Source of the DNA: Pseudomonadales bacterium
GTDB taxonomy: Bacteria; Pseudomonadota; Gammaproteobacteria; Pseudomonadales; Azotimanducaceae
Reading direction: 5' to 3'
Length of the DNA: 64,000 nt
NCBI GenBank assembly: GCA_017642855.1
Contig: JAEPOO010000001.1
Coordinates: forward strand, 901,072-965,071
Positions 19,092 to 29,196 of the stretch are shown one piece after another. Under the pieces are notes generated by a model. It saw nothing but the letters and a program-made list of their open reading frames with translations, had not been told where the DNA came from and made no database searches. Numbering within the stretch: the first letter of the stretch is position 1; every line of letters begins with the position of its first letter. The translations under genes were made by a program, and so were the position numbers.

Positions 19092-20600
19092 ATGTGCGGC
19101 ATAGCTGGCATGGTTGGCAAAAGTGACGTTGGTTACGACCTTTATGACGCCCTGACGTTGTTGCAGCATCGCGGTCAGGATGCCGCTGGCATGGTGACGT
19201 GTGATGGCGACAGGTTGAATCTGCGCAAGCACAACGGTCTGGTGCGCGATGTCTTCAGGCAACAGCACATGGACATGTTGAAAGGTAACATGGGTATTGC
19301 CCACGTCAGATATCCCACTGCAGGTACCTCGAGTTCAGCTGAAGCGCAGCCGATGTATGTGAATTCGCCTTTCGGCATCTGTCTCGCGCACAATGGAAAC
19401 CTGACCAATGCGGAAGAACTGAACGAAGACCTGTTCAGAGCAGATCGTCGCCACATTAATACGAACTCTGACTCAGAAGTTCTGTTGAACGTGTTCGCTC
19501 ATGAGCTGCAGGCAGTTTCGTCCTTACGCACGTCACCCGATGAAATTTTCGAAGCGGTGCAACGACTTCATCAAAGAGCCGTCGGTGCCTATGCCGCTGT
19601 CGCACTCATTACTGGGTACGGCATTCTGGGTTTCCGAGATGCCCATGGTATTCGTCCATTAGTTTACGGCAAGCGCAGCACGCCAAACGGAGATGAATAC
19701 ATGATGGCTTCAGAGTCCGTGGTTTTAAGCGTGCTTGGTTTTGAGGTCATTGCAGACGTGGCGCCGGGCGAAGCAGTCTATATTGAAAACAACGGGCAAG
19801 TTCACAAACGACAGTGTGCACCCAAAAAGGATTACAGTCCCTGTATCTTTGAGTATGTGTATTTAGCGCGGCCTGATTCTGTCATTGACAGTGTTTCGGT
19901 GTACAAAGCCAGATTGAAGATGGGCGAAAAACTTGCCGACAAGATCAAGGCGACTTATCCCGACAACGATATTGATGTGGTGATTCCTATCCCCGATACC
20001 AGTTGTACAGCGGCACTGCCGATGGCGCATCGTCTTGGCGTCAAATATCGAGAGGGTTTTGTCAAAAACCGTTACATAGGCCGTACCTTCATCATGCCCG
20101 GTCAGGCAGAGCGCAAAAAGTCGGTGAGAAGAAAACTCAGCCCTATCGAACTGGAATTCAAAGGTAAGAATGTCCTTCTGGTAGATGATTCCATTGTGCG
20201 TGGGACCACCTCGAAACAAATTGTCCAAATGGCAAGAGAGGCAGGCGCCAGTCGAGTTTACCTCGCATCGGCAGCACCGCCGGTCAGGTATCCTAATGTT
20301 TACGGCATTGATATGCCTGCTGCATCAGAATTTGTGGCTCACAACTTGTCGGTGGACGAAATTGCCGACTACATTGGTGCAGACTGGTTGCTATACCAGG
20401 ACCTGCAAGATCTCAAGGAATGCGCTTCGGGAATCAACGACGAAATTGATCGTTTTGACTGCTCCATCTTTGATGGTGACTATGTCACGGGTGATGTTGA
20501 TGAGGAGTATCTCAATCGAATTGAGATGTTGCGCAATGATTCAGCCAAGTCTCTGGACCCGCGGAACGCCGAGGTCATAGAGCTGCACAATCAGGGCTGA
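19092..20600 (+). CDS. purF: Amidophosphoribosyltransferase
   Basis: First committed step of purine synthesis: glutamine plus PRPP gives phosphoribosylamine. The 502 residues start MCGIAG, so the N-terminal nucleophile Cys2 is exposed simply by removing the initiator Met (no propeptide, as in enterobacteria). The glutaminase domain fills roughly the first half. The phosphoribosyltransferase half contains the PRPP loop [13 protein letters not shown] near residue 360. GGAGGAACG lies directly before the ATG. Last gene of the fimV/trp/folC run; a GTG-started MoxR gene follows after 20 bases. Confidence 0.97.
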   Translation: MCGIAGMVGKSDVGYDLYDALTLLQHRGQDAAGMVTCDGDRLNLRKHNGLVRDVFRQQHMDMLKGNMGIAHVRYPTAGTSSSAEAQPMYVNSPFGICLAHNGNLTNAEELNEDLFRADRRHINTNSDSEVLLNVFAHELQAVSSLRTSPDEIFEAVQRLHQRAVGAYAAVALITGYGILGFRDAHGIRPLVYGKRSTPNGDEYMMASESVVLSVLGFEVIADVAPGEAVYIENNGQVHKRQCAPKKDYSPCIFEYVYLARPDSVIDSVSVYKARLKMGEKLADKIKATYPDNDIDVVIPIPDTSCTAALPMAHRLGVKYREGFVKNRYIGRTFIMPGQAERKKSVRRKLSPIELEFKGKNVLLVDDSIVRGTTSKQIVQMAREAGASRVYLASAAPPVRYPNVYGIDMPAASEFVAHNLSVDEIADYIGADWLLYQDLQDLKECASGINDEIDRFDCSIFDGDYVTGDVDEEYLNRIEMLRNDSAKSLDPRNAEVIELHNQG

Positions 20601-20620
20601 CAACCGAAGTAAGGGATAGA

Positions 20621-21541
20621 GTGAGACGCGTAATACAGAAGACAGTTGATCAGGTTGGATCTGTCGTTCTTGGAAAGGAAACACAGATAAAGCTCGCTAT
20701 TGCTTGCCTGCTTTCCGAGGGTCACCTGCTGATCGAGGATATGCCCGGTATGGGCAAGACGACGTTGGCGCACGCGCTGGCTAAAGTTTTTAACCTTTCC
20801 TACAACCGCATACAGTTCACCAGTGATATCCTGCCTGCGGACATTATCGGCGCGCCAATCTTCGACAAGGATCAAGGCACTTTCGTTTTCCACGAGGGTC
20901 CTATTTTTAATCAGCTCATCCTTGCGGATGAAATCAACAGGACAACACCAAAAAGTCAGAGCGCGCTTTTGGAAGCGATGGAGGAGCGGCAGGTCACTGT
21001 CGAGGGCGAGGCGCGAAGTCTTCCTGAACCGTTTTTTGTGATTGCGACCCAGAACCCCAGCAATCAGGCAGGAACCTTTCCTTTACCGGAATCGCAGCTG
21101 GATCGTTTTCTCATGCGTATTGAGCTGGGCTATCCGGACCCGATTGCCGAAAGAATCCTGCTGCAGGACCAGGATCGCCGGGTTGTCATCGGCACACTGG
21201 CAACCGCGATTAATCTGCTGGAGCTGAAAGAGCTCCAACAAGCCTGTAAAGAGATCAAAGTGAGCGAAGCGCTGCTGGACTACCTGCAGCGCATTATTGC
21301 GTATACCCGGGAGGCAGCTGAATTCACGCACGGTATTTCTCCTCGTGGCGCGATGGCGCTGCTGGCCAGTGCCAAGAGTTGGGCATTCATGCACGATCGT
21401 GAGTTTGTCGTGCCCGAAGACGTTCAGGCGGTGCTACCTTCGGTGGTTGAGCATCGTCTTCGGGAAGCCTCTGACTTTACTGATCATGTCGGTACCGCCC
21501 TGGCCCAGCGACTCCTCAACAACGTCGACGTCATAGGTTAA
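20621..21541 (+). CDS. MoxR-family AAA+ ATPase
   Basis: AAA+ ATPase of 306 residues with Walker A (GMGKTT, near residue 45), Walker B (LADEINR, near 103) and a sensor segment ATQNPSNQAGT. MoxR proteins act as chaperones for neighbouring von Willebrand or DUF58 proteins. Start is GTG at 20621, with AAGGGA seven bases upstream. It forms a three-gene set with the DUF58 and transglutaminase genes (gaps of 3 and overlap of 1 base), a common arrangement in gammaproteobacteria. Confidence 0.93.
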   Translation: MRRVIQKTVDQVGSVVLGKETQIKLAIACLLSEGHLLIEDMPGMGKTTLAHALAKVFNLSYNRIQFTSDILPADIIGAPIFDKDQGTFVFHEGPIFNQLILADEINRTTPKSQSALLEAMEERQVTVEGEARSLPEPFFVIATQNPSNQAGTFPLPESQLDRFLMRIELGYPDPIAERILLQDQDRRVVIGTLATAINLLELKELQQACKEIKVSEALLDYLQRIIAYTREAAEFTHGISPRGAMALLASAKSWAFMHDREFVVPEDVQAVLPSVVEHRLREASDFTDHVGTALAQRLLNNVDVIG

Positions 21542-21544
21542 CTC

Positions 21545-22549
21545 GTGACGGACGCTTCTCAGCATGACGGGGATAACAACCTGGCTGAGGTGTTCGGTGA
21601 GTCGGTTCGCAGCGAACGCTTCAATCGCTGGCTGAATCGTCGTATGCCGCCAGCTAATTCCATCACGCTGAATCAAAGGAAAGTTTTTATTCTGCCGACC
21701 AAGCAAGGTCTGATTTTTGCTTTGCTTGTCAGCGCGATGGTGATGGCCGGTATCAACTACCAGAACTCTCTCGTCTTCGCCCTGGCATTCCTTCTGGCAA
21801 GCCTCTTCATGGTGGCCATGCTCCATACCTATCGCAATCTTTCAGGCCTGACGCTTGTGGCAGGTAGTACGCGACCGGCATTCGCGGACGAGGAAGCAGA
21901 GTTTACGATTGTCCTAAAGAGGTTAGGCGATCGAACCTATGAATCCCTTCAGCTGGGTTGGAACCCAGGCTTCATGGGTAACGCCAACCTGATTGAAGAT
22001 GAAGAGGCGAGGGTGCGCCTCTTCGTGAAAGCCAAACGCAGGGGCAGATACAATCCCGGACGCTTTCTGCTGCAAACGTTTTATCCCCTGGGCTTGTTCA
22101 GAGCCTGGTCCTGGATTGACCTGGATATGCACACCATTGTGTATCCAAGACCAATTGCAGGTGGGGAAATTCCGTCAACCACCGCCACGAGCCATGAAGA
22201 AGGTGAACTGATTCTGCGCGACGGGGCTGAAGACTTTTATGGATTGCGTGAGTATCAACCAGGTGACGCGATACGGCACATTGCCTGGCGCGCCTATGCC
22301 AGATCTGAAACGCTCATGACAAAACAGTTCGCCGCCTACGCTGATCGAAGGGTCTGGCTTGAGTGGGATCACTTCCCGGGTATGGATCGGGAAAGCCGTT
22401 TGTCACGACTGTGTTATTGGGTCCTTCAGTTGAACAGTCGAAACGATGAATATGGTCTCAGGCTCCCGGGTGTGGAGGTTCAACCAGGTCGAGGTGAGGC
22501 TCATAGGGATGCCGTGCTGAAGACGCTTGCATTGTTTGAGATCGACTGA
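21545..22549 (+). CDS. DUF58 membrane protein
   Basis: DUF58 family protein of 334 residues. Two adjacent hydrophobic segments at about residues 55-95 form a membrane hairpin. The diagnostic DUF58 motif is seen in REYQPGDAIRHIAWRAYAR near residue 240. Its role is unknown; the conserved pairing with MoxR ATPases and TgpA-type transglutaminases suggests a shared envelope function. Start is GTG 21545. The final TGA overlaps the ATG of the next gene by one base, so the pair is translationally coupled. Confidence 0.9.
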   Translation: MTDASQHDGDNNLAEVFGESVRSERFNRWLNRRMPPANSITLNQRKVFILPTKQGLIFALLVSAMVMAGINYQNSLVFALAFLLASLFMVAMLHTYRNLSGLTLVAGSTRPAFADEEAEFTIVLKRLGDRTYESLQLGWNPGFMGNANLIEDEEARVRLFVKAKRRGRYNPGRFLLQTFYPLGLFRAWSWIDLDMHTIVYPRPIAGGEIPSTTATSHEEGELILRDGAEDFYGLREYQPGDAIRHIAWRAYARSETLMTKQFAAYADRRVWLEWDHFPGMDRESRLSRLCYWVLQLNSRNDEYGLRLPGVEVQPGRGEAHRDAVLKTLALFEID

Positions 22550-24552
22550 TGTATCAGATACCAAGAAATTCTCTTGTGCTCATGCTGGTGTCTATTGCCC
22601 TGGTCATCTTGCCGCATATTTTGCGATTGCCCATCTGGGTGACGCTCATGTCTATTGGATGTTGTTTCTGGCGGGTGATGGTTTATCAGGGGCGCTGGTC
22701 GTTCCCTGGAAAATGGGCGAAGACATTCTTTGTGTTCGGCTCATTTTTGGGTGTTGGATTGGGTTACGGGACCTTGCTGGGTCTGGAACCCTGGGTAGGC
22801 ATGCTGATCATTGCGCTGGTGCTTAAGCTGCTGGAGATGCATCGCAAACAGGATGCCTACACAGTGGTTGTCCTGGCTTACTTCGTTGCCCTGACAGAAT
22901 TCCTGTTTGAGCAATCCATCCCATATACCCTTTACATGTACATCGCGATCACACTGATCACTTCTGCGCTGATCGGTCTTAATCAGGCAGAGGTGTCACC
23001 CAAAGCAGCGATCAAAAAAGCTTCGAGCATGCTGGCTCAGGCGATGCCCTTGATGATTCTGCTGTTTGTCATGTTTCCTCGCATCGGGCCGCTCTGGACG
23101 GTGCCTTTGCAGACTGACGTTGCGAGAACCGGAGTGACGGACTCCATGTCGCCAGGCAACATTGCGGAACTTGTGCAATCAGACGCGCTTGCCTTTCGTG
23201 CTACTTTTGAGGGGGAGGTGCCTTCGTACAATCAGTTGTACTGGCGAGGTCTCGTGCTTTCCTATTTTAACAAAGGCAACCAGTCCTGGACTCAGGAACG
23301 TCCTGGTCTCTATGGTCAGACTCTGCAGGGTAAAAATGATGATGCACCCTGGAAAGGCAATATGGAATACGTCGGAGAGCCAATTCGCTACAGCGTCATC
23401 TTGGAACCCACCAACCAGAACTGGATATTTTCCTTAACGCTGCCTGAGCCGACAGACGAGGAAAGGTTGGGCCTGGTCAGGGACTTTCGCTTCTATTCTT
23501 TCCAGGAAATTCGAGCACGATTTCAGTACGAACTGACTTCCTACCTTGATCACAGAACGGATGTGGCGCTCACCGAGTTCTGGCGCCACCGATACACCCT
23601 GTTGCCTGATGGTGATAATCCGCGAGCCAGGCGGTTTGGTTCAGAACTCAGGGCGGATAGCCTGAGTGACGATGAATTCCTGTCCAGGGTGCTTCGACAT
23701 TACATGACTGAGGGTTTTGCTTACACACTGAAACCGCCAACCCTGGAAGGCGATACGATTGATCAGTTCCTGTTTGAAACTCGGCGCGGCTTTTGTGAGC
23801 ACTTCGCAGGCAGTTTTGTCTATTTGATGAGATCCGGTGGCCTACCTGCCCGGGTTGTTGTTGGTTACCAGGGCGGCGAATTCAATCGACGAGGAAACTA
23901 TGTCGCGGTCAGGCAGTTCGATGCGCATGCCTGGGCTGAAGTCTGGATGGAAGGTCGCGGTTGGATTCGGGTGGACCCAACTTCAGTGGTCGCGCCAGAA
24001 AGGATTCAGGAAGGTCTGGAGTTTGCTGTCGAAGGTGAGGAATTCCTCGCGGATGTCGGGCTGTCGCTGATGAAATTCCGGTCAAGTCTCTGGATCACCG
24101 AGTTGCGCCTTCAGTTCAGTGCCCTGAATCACTACTGGGACGCCTGGGTGGTCGGTTACTCACCAACGATGCAGATGGAGCTGTTGAATCGTTATCTTGG
24201 GGACATCGATCGAAAGACTATGGGTATCTACCTGATCGGTGGTTTCTTTGTGATCTTCGGGCTTGTTGCGCTCTTCTTGCTGATGAAACGCAGCACTCGC
24301 AAGTTGGCGCCGGTTGAAAGGGAATATCTTAAATACTGTCAGTATCTTGCCGACCAGGGGTTGGCCAGGGCGGTAGGAGAGGGCCCGCTTGATTATGGTC
24401 GCCGCGTCTCGGAGGCACGTCCTGATCTAGCGCCGGGTATCCGAGCCGTCACAAATGCTTATGTTCGCCTGAATTTTGCAGAAGACCGACCTGAGGAAAC
24501 GGATCTCCTCAGGAAGGCCTATCGCAATCTAAGAATCAGATCGTTTGCCTAG
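22549..24552 (+). CDS. tgpA: TgpA-type transglutaminase-like membrane protein
   Basis: Protein of 667 residues with about six N-terminal membrane helices (DUF3488), a periplasmic transglutaminase-like domain and one further helix near residue 560 followed by a C-terminal cytoplasmic domain. The catalytic triad is intact: Cys in RGFCEHFAG (about 416), His in FDAHAWAEVW (about 460), Asp in RVDPTS (about 475). P. aeruginosa TgpA of the same architecture is reported as essential; its substrate is not known. Closes the MoxR-DUF58-TgpA set and converges on acnB with a 9-base gap. Confidence 0.92.
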   Translation: MYQIPRNSLVLMLVSIALVILPHILRLPIWVTLMSIGCCFWRVMVYQGRWSFPGKWAKTFFVFGSFLGVGLGYGTLLGLEPWVGMLIIALVLKLLEMHRKQDAYTVVVLAYFVALTEFLFEQSIPYTLYMYIAITLITSALIGLNQAEVSPKAAIKKASSMLAQAMPLMILLFVMFPRIGPLWTVPLQTDVARTGVTDSMSPGNIAELVQSDALAFRATFEGEVPSYNQLYWRGLVLSYFNKGNQSWTQERPGLYGQTLQGKNDDAPWKGNMEYVGEPIRYSVILEPTNQNWIFSLTLPEPTDEERLGLVRDFRFYSFQEIRARFQYELTSYLDHRTDVALTEFWRHRYTLLPDGDNPRARRFGSELRADSLSDDEFLSRVLRHYMTEGFAYTLKPPTLEGDTIDQFLFETRRGFCEHFAGSFVYLMRSGGLPARVVVGYQGGEFNRRGNYVAVRQFDAHAWAEVWMEGRGWIRVDPTSVVAPERIQEGLEFAVEGEEFLADVGLSLMKFRSSLWITELRLQFSALNHYWDAWVVGYSPTMQMELLNRYLGDIDRKTMGIYLIGGFFVIFGLVALFLLMKRSTRKLAPVEREYLKYCQYLADQGLARAVGEGPLDYGRRVSEARPDLAPGIRAVTNAYVRLNFAEDRPEETDLLRKAYRNLRIRSFA

Positions 24553-24561
24553 ACGAATCGA

Positions 24562-27135
24562 CTACCCTGCAGCAACGATGTTGACTGCAGGAATCGTGAC
24601 CGTTTCTGCAGACTTCTGGAACGATTCGATTTCATGGAAGTTCAGATAACGGTAGATGTCGTCTGCCATGGTATCGAGGTCCTTCGCGTACGCCAGATAC
24701 TCCTCAGGCGTTGGGAGTTTGCCGAGGATACTCGAGACTGCTGCAAGTTCTGCCGACGCCAGATAAACGTCTGCGCCATCACCGAGTCGGTTAGGGAAGT
24801 TGCGAGTCGACGTGGAAACACAGGTTGTGTTCGGTGCCACTCGAGCCTGGTTACCCATGCACAGTGAGCAACCGGGCATTTCGGTGCGTGCACCTGCCTG
24901 CGCGAACACATTGTAGACTCCTTCTTCCATGAGTTGGTGCTCGTCCATCTTCGTCGGTGGAGAAATCCAGAGGCGAGTCGGTATGGAACTGGCCTGACTG
25001 AGCATGCTAGCTGCAGCGCGGAAGTGGCCAATGTTGGTCATACAAGAGCCGATGAATACTTCATCGATCTTGTCGCCGGCAACTTCAGACAGTGGCTTCA
25101 CGTCATCCGGATCATTCGGGCACGCAAGCAGCGGTTCTTTAATCTCGTTCAGGTCAATTTCGATAACTTCCGCGTACTCTGCGTTCGCATCGGGTTCCAT
25201 AAGTTCGGGGTTTTCCAACCAGGCCTCCATGGCTTCGATTCGGCGTGCGATGGTTCGAGGATCGCCGTAACCTTCGTTGATCATCCACTTAAGAAGCGTG
25301 ACGTTGGAGCTGAGGTATTCGATGATGGGCTCTTTACCCAGTCGAATGGTACATCCACCGGCAGAACGTTCCGCCGATGCATCGCTGATTTCGAATGCCT
25401 GCTCGACTTTCAGGTCAGGCAGACCTTCGATTTCAAGAATTCGACCAGAAAAGATGTTCTTCTTGCCTTCTTTCGCGACCGTCAGCAGGCCACGTTGAAT
25501 GGCTGCATAGGGAATGGCGTTCACAAGATCCCTGAGCGTGATACCAGGCTGCATTTCGCCTTTGAAGCGAACCAGTACCGACTCAGGCATATCCAGCGGC
25601 ATGACGCCGAGAGCCGCGGCAAAGGCGACCAGGCCGGAGCCCGCCGGGAAGCTGATGCCCAGAGGGAAACGGGTATGTGAGTCGCCACCGGTACCAACAG
25701 TGTCGGGTAACAACATGCGGTTTAGCCAAGAGTGAATGATGCCGTCTCCCGGTCTGAGTGCCACACCACCGCGCGTCTGAATAAAGTCAGGCAGGGTGTG
25801 CTGTGTATCGATATCGACAGGCTTTGGATATGCCGCCGTGTGACAGAAAGACTGCATCACCAGGTCTGCTGAAAAGCCGAGACAGGCAAGCTCTTTTAGT
25901 TCATCACGCGTCATCGGGCCAGTGGTGTCCTGGGAACCCACGGTGGTCATCTTGGGTTCGCAGTATGTGCCGGGGCGAACACCATCGACGCCGCAGGCTT
26001 TACCGACAATCTTTTGCGCCAGAGTGAAACCGGCACCTGACTCTTCTGCAGGAATAGGCTTTCGGAACGTATCCGTGGTTTCGAGTCCAAGAGCTTCGCG
26101 CGCTCTCTCAGTCAGACCGCGGCCAATGATCAGGGGAATACGACCGCCTGCGCGAACCTCGTCAAGCAGAACTGGCGTAGAAAGTTCGAACTCCGAAATC
26201 ACGTCACCGGTTTCATTGGTGATCTTGCCTTCGTAAGGGTGAATCGTGATCACATCGCCCATGTTCATCTTTGTGACATCACACTCGATGGGCAGAGCGC
26301 CTGCATCCTCCATGGTGTTGAAGAAGATGGGTGCGATTTTGCCACCCAGACATACGCCGCCATCTCGTTTGTTCGGGATAAAGGGAATGTCATCGCCCAT
26401 GTGCCATAGCACAGAGTTGGTCGCAGACTTTCTTGAAGAACCTGTGCCAACGACATCGCCCACGTAGGCAAGGGGATGACCTTTCTTTTTCAGTTCCTCG
26501 ATGGTTTCCAGAGGATTTTCCATGCGCTTGATCAGCATGGCTTGTGCGTGCAGCGGAATATCGGGTCTGCTCCAGGCATCACCAGCCGGTGACAGGTCGT
26601 CGGTATTGGTTTCGCCTTCCACCATAAAGACCGTCACGGTGATTTGCTCAGGCACCTCAGGCTTACTGGTGAACCATTCGGCATCTGCCCATGATTGAAG
26701 AACGGTTTTGGCGTGCTCGTTTGTCTTGGATTTTTCAACGACATCGTGGAAAGCGTCGAACATCAATAAGGTTTTGGAGAGACCTGCGGCCGCAGTTCCA
26801 GCGACGGCATCGTTATCCAGTAGGCTGATCAGCGATTCAATATTGTAGCCACCCAGCATGGTACCCAGCAGTTCAGTCGCTCGATTGGCATCGATTAGAG
26901 GAGAAGAGGCTTCGCCTGTTGCCAGAGCGGTCAGGAAGGCGGCTTTTACATAGGCTGCATCATCAACACCCGCCGGTATCCGATTTTCGAGCAGGTCTAC
27001 GATGAAATCTTCTTCACCTGCTGGTGGATTCTTGATCAGCTCAACCAGTTCGTTGACCTGTTCAGCATTCAGGGGTTTGGGCACCACACCTTCTGCGGTG
27101 CGTTCCTCTACGTGTTGTCGATAGGCTTCAAGCAC
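24562..27135 (-). CDS. acnB: Aconitate hydratase B
   Basis: Isomerises citrate to isocitrate in the TCA cycle; AcnB also acts as 2-methylisocitrate dehydratase and, as apo-protein, as an mRNA-binding regulator in enterobacteria. The 857 residues match AcnB along their length: the helical N-terminal domain beginning LEAYRQHV, the swivel domain with [12 protein letters not shown], and the [4Fe-4S] cysteines in GSCMTN and CSLCMGNQ. The start is GTG 27135, which gives exactly the conserved N-terminus, with AGGAA upstream. It is divergent from miaE across 130 bases that contain a strong hairpin. Confidence 0.97.
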   Translation of the reverse strand: MLEAYRQHVEERTAEGVVPKPLNAEQVNELVELIKNPPAGEEDFIVDLLENRIPAGVDDAAYVKAAFLTALATGEASSPLIDANRATELLGTMLGGYNIESLISLLDNDAVAGTAAAGLSKTLLMFDAFHDVVEKSKTNEHAKTVLQSWADAEWFTSKPEVPEQITVTVFMVEGETNTDDLSPAGDAWSRPDIPLHAQAMLIKRMENPLETIEELKKKGHPLAYVGDVVGTGSSRKSATNSVLWHMGDDIPFIPNKRDGGVCLGGKIAPIFFNTMEDAGALPIECDVTKMNMGDVITIHPYEGKITNETGDVISEFELSTPVLLDEVRAGGRIPLIIGRGLTERAREALGLETTDTFRKPIPAEESGAGFTLAQKIVGKACGVDGVRPGTYCEPKMTTVGSQDTTGPMTRDELKELACLGFSADLVMQSFCHTAAYPKPVDIDTQHTLPDFIQTRGGVALRPGDGIIHSWLNRMLLPDTVGTGGDSHTRFPLGISFPAGSGLVAFAAALGVMPLDMPESVLVRFKGEMQPGITLRDLVNAIPYAAIQRGLLTVAKEGKKNIFSGRILEIEGLPDLKVEQAFEISDASAERSAGGCTIRLGKEPIIEYLSSNVTLLKWMINEGYGDPRTIARRIEAMEAWLENPELMEPDANAEYAEVIEIDLNEIKEPLLACPNDPDDVKPLSEVAGDKIDEVFIGSCMTNIGHFRAAASMLSQASSIPTRLWISPPTKMDEHQLMEEGVYNVFAQAGARTEMPGCSLCMGNQARVAPNTTCVSTSTRNFPNRLGDGADVYLASAELAAVSSILGKLPTPEEYLAYAKDLDTMADDIYRYLNFHEIESFQKSAETVTIPAVNIVAAG

Positions 27136-27151
27136 AACCTGTTCCTCACTG

Positions 27152-27191
27152 TATAATGTTGGGGCGCTGGCGGCGGAATTGCCGTCAGCGC
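27152..27191. promoter_or_regulatory. TATAAT box and 11-bp hairpin between acnB and miaE
   Basis: A perfect plus-strand -10 box TATAAT (27152-27157) is followed six bases later by an inverted repeat, 27164-27174 with 27181-27191, eleven pairs (one G-U) and a six-base loop GGAATT. If TATAAT drives miaE, the transcript would begin with this hairpin. The -35 region is weak. On the minus strand the same element lies just upstream of acnB and could be an operator. Direction and role are inference. Confidence 0.45.
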
Positions 27192-27265
27192 TCGTCCGGT
27201 TTCAAAAGGGTGGCAAGTTTACTGGAACCGGGTCCTAAAGTTAAGTCGCAACCCGCCGTAAGACT

Positions 27266-27859
27266 ATGAATGTGAACAGTTTTTTGCGTTGTCAGACGCC
27301 CGATTCGTGGCTTGAACAAGCCGTATCTCAACTTCCGATCCTGCTTATTGATCACGCCAATTGTGAGAAGAAAGCCGCGTCTACCGCATTAAACCTGATG
27401 TACAGGCACGTCGATCAAACAGAAATGATTCTCAGGCTGTCAAAACTCGCTCGTGAAGAGCTGAGGCACTTTGAGCAGGTCGTCGCTATCCTGAAAGGAA
27501 GGAATATATCGTATGCCCAGATTTCCTCGGCGAGATACGCCGGAGAGCTGAGGGCCAGCGTCCGCACGCATGAGCCTGCGCGTCTGATCGATATCCTGAT
27601 TGTCAGTGCGATTGTCGAAGCGAGAAGCTGTGAACGCTTCTCCAGACTGGTAGCAGTGCTTGATGAAGAATTGGCGGAGTTCTATGCCTCCCTGCTGAAG
27701 TCGGAGGCTCGGCACTTCAAGGTTTACCTTCAATTGGCTGAGCAAGTAGCAGAAGGGGCAAACATCGACGATCGAATCGATCACTTCCTTGCTGAAGACG
27801 AGCGGTTAATCACTTCGCCTGACCCTGAGTTTCGCTTTCATAGTGGCGCGCCCCTCTGA
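27266..27859 (+). CDS. miaE: tRNA-(ms2io6A) hydroxylase
   Basis: Ferritin-like di-iron monooxygenase that hydroxylates the isopentenyl group of ms2i6A37 in tRNAs reading UNN codons. The 197 residues show the spaced carboxylate/histidine ligands: EELRHFEQ (about 70-77), EARSCERF (about 117-124) and EARHFKVY (about 149-156). ATG 27266 gives the usual length. MiaE is restricted to a subset of bacteria, including pseudomonads. It converges on lpxH with an 8-base gap and looks monocistronic. Confidence 0.94.
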   Translation: MNVNSFLRCQTPDSWLEQAVSQLPILLIDHANCEKKAASTALNLMYRHVDQTEMILRLSKLAREELRHFEQVVAILKGRNISYAQISSARYAGELRASVRTHEPARLIDILIVSAIVEARSCERFSRLVAVLDEELAEFYASLLKSEARHFKVYLQLAEQVAEGANIDDRIDHFLAEDERLITSPDPEFRFHSGAPL

Positions 27860-27867
27860 GGCTGAGC

Positions 27868-28581
27868 TTAAAACTGGTATTCCTTCAGCTCAACATCGCT
27901 GCCGTCGGCCATGAGATACTGCATCGAAGTGTGCCAATCACCCAACACGTAACGCTTACCTGAACTTTCACCGAGGCTGACGTCATGGATGGCTGGTCGA
28001 TGGGTATGTCCGTGGATGAAGAGCGATACGCCAGCCTCCTGCATGGCTTTGGTTACTTCCTCCGGGGTCACATCCATGATGTCGTCGGCGGTTTCACGAG
28101 TGTGTGCTTTGCTCTCGCCCCTGATCTGTTTAGCGATGGCGGCACGTTCCTCCAGCGGTTTCTGTAGAAAATCCGCCTGAAATGCGGGTGACCTGAGTAA
28201 TTGTCTGGCTTTCATGTACTCGACGTCGAGCGTACAGAGGCTGTCTCCGTGCATCAGCAGGGCGGGCCGTCCCTCCAGATCGATCGTTTTTGGGTCTTCC
28301 AGCAACGTGGCATTGGCGCGGCCGCAATAGTCCTCGCCGATGAGGAAATCACGGTTTCCATGCATCAGGAAAACCCTGCAGGACAGGCAGGACAGGGCGC
28401 TTGCGATCCTTTGGTTGAACTCAGATTGATTGTCATCTCCGAGCCAGACTTCGAAAAAATCCCCAAGAATATAGAGCTCATCGATGTCCTGGCAGTGTTT
28501 GGCGAGGAAGCTTTCAAAAGCTCTGGTCAGGTCGTCTCGCTGATCATCCAGGTGCAGGTCGGAGATGAAAATTCGTTTCAT
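27868..28581 (-). CDS. lpxH: UDP-2,3-diacylglucosamine diphosphatase
   Basis: Peripheral-membrane metallophosphoesterase that hydrolyses UDP-2,3-diacylglucosamine to lipid X in lipid A synthesis. The 237 residues contain the full set of motifs: ISDLHLD (5-11), GDFFEVW (40-46), MHGNRDF (75-81) and FIHGHTHRP near 190. LpxH type (not LpxI or LpxG). Its usual pseudomonad neighbours ppiB-glnS-cysS-folD are absent here; glnS appears at the far right of the window instead. Confidence 0.96.
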   Translation of the reverse strand: MKRIFISDLHLDDQRDDLTRAFESFLAKHCQDIDELYILGDFFEVWLGDDNQSEFNQRIASALSCLSCRVFLMHGNRDFLIGEDYCGRANATLLEDPKTIDLEGRPALLMHGDSLCTLDVEYMKARQLLRSPAFQADFLQKPLEERAAIAKQIRGESKAHTRETADDIMDVTPEEVTKAMQEAGVSLFIHGHTHRPAIHDVSLGESSGKRYVLGDWHTSMQYLMADGSDVELKEYQF

Positions 28582-28636
28582 AATAGAAGTCTTTCTAAGC
28601 CATTGCTTTATTTGGAAAAAATGGTCGATTCATTGT

Positions 28637-28665
28637 TTGACTGTACAGGACCTCATTAGTAGAAT
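28637..28665 (+). promoter_or_regulatory. Sigma-70 promoter of the tRNA cluster
   Basis: TTGACT (28637-28642), 17-base spacer, TAGAAT (28660-28665), followed at once by GCGCCCC. A GC-rich discriminator of this kind is the known mark of stringently controlled stable-RNA promoters. tRNA-Pro begins 48 bases further on. Confidence 0.75.
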
Positions 28666-28712
28666 GCGCCCCTTTCCAACGGCAGCTCCTGTTTGTCGCT
28701 GGCTATTATATT

Positions 28713-28789
28713 CGGGGTATAGCGCAGTCTGGTAGCGCGCCTGCTTTGGGAGCAGGATGTCGGGAGTTCGAATCTCTCTACCCCGACCA
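28713..28789 (+). tRNA. tRNA-Pro (TGG)
   Basis: 77-base cloverleaf: acceptor CGGGGTA/TACCCCG with C1-G72 as in bacterial tRNA-Pro, anticodon stem CCTGC/GCAGG with loop TTTGGGA (anticodon TGG), T arm with TTCGAAT, encoded CCA. First gene of the cluster. Confidence 0.97.
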
Positions 28790-28815
28790 AATTCCCATAA
28801 GGTGAATGTCAGTGA

Positions 28816-28892
28816 GCGCCCGTAGCTCAACTGGATAGAGCATCGGCCTTCTAAGCCGAGGGTTGAAGGTTCGAGTCCTTCCGGGCGCGCCA
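28816..28892 (+). tRNA. tRNA-Arg (TCT)
   Basis: 77-base cloverleaf: acceptor GCGCCCG/CGGGCGC, discriminator G, anticodon stem TCGGC/GCCGA with loop CTTCTAA (anticodon TCT), T loop TTCGAGT, encoded CCA. Lies 26 bases after tRNA-Pro. Confidence 0.97.
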
Positions 28893-28911
28893 CCTCATGG
28901 TAACGAGCAAT

Positions 28912-28988
28912 GGTGGGCGTAGCTCAGTTGGTAGAGCTCCGGATTGTGATTCCGGCGGTCGTGGGTTCAAACCCCATCGTCCACCCCA
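28912..28988 (+). tRNA. tRNA-His (GTG)
   Basis: Acceptor GTGGGCG/CGTCCAC with the extra G at -1 (28912) opposite C73, typical of tRNA-His; anticodon stem CCGGA/TCCGG with anticodon GTG; T loop TTCAAAC; encoded CCA at 28986-28988. Its 3' 19 bases plus two flanking bases recur in decayed form at 29048-29068. Confidence 0.96.
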
Positions 28989-29047
28989 GATTGAAGTGAA
29001 ACTGGGAAGTAGGAATGTGGCGTGGTCGCGGCTATTACATGCGTGTG

Positions 29048-29068
29048 AACCCCATCGTCCTCTCCAGA
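29048..29068 (+). pseudogene. Remnant of a tRNA-His 3' end
   Basis: These 21 bases match 28970-28990 (T loop to CCA plus GA of the intact tRNA-His) with two substitutions. The copies are 78 bases apart, about one tRNA plus spacer. No cloverleaf can be drawn upstream of it: the 57 bases between the two copies do not resemble a tRNA. It is either the end of a decayed tandem tRNA-His or an attachment-site scar. Confidence 0.7.
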
Positions 29069-29087
29069 GAATGAATGCAGCACGACA

Positions 29088-29173
<86 letters not shown>

Positions 29174-29196
29174 GATAATCGATAACAGGTAAGACA

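Noticed and set aside
24934..25680. 248-codon plus-strand frame inside acnB
   Set aside because: Antisense shadow of a highly conserved gene, with no domain seen.
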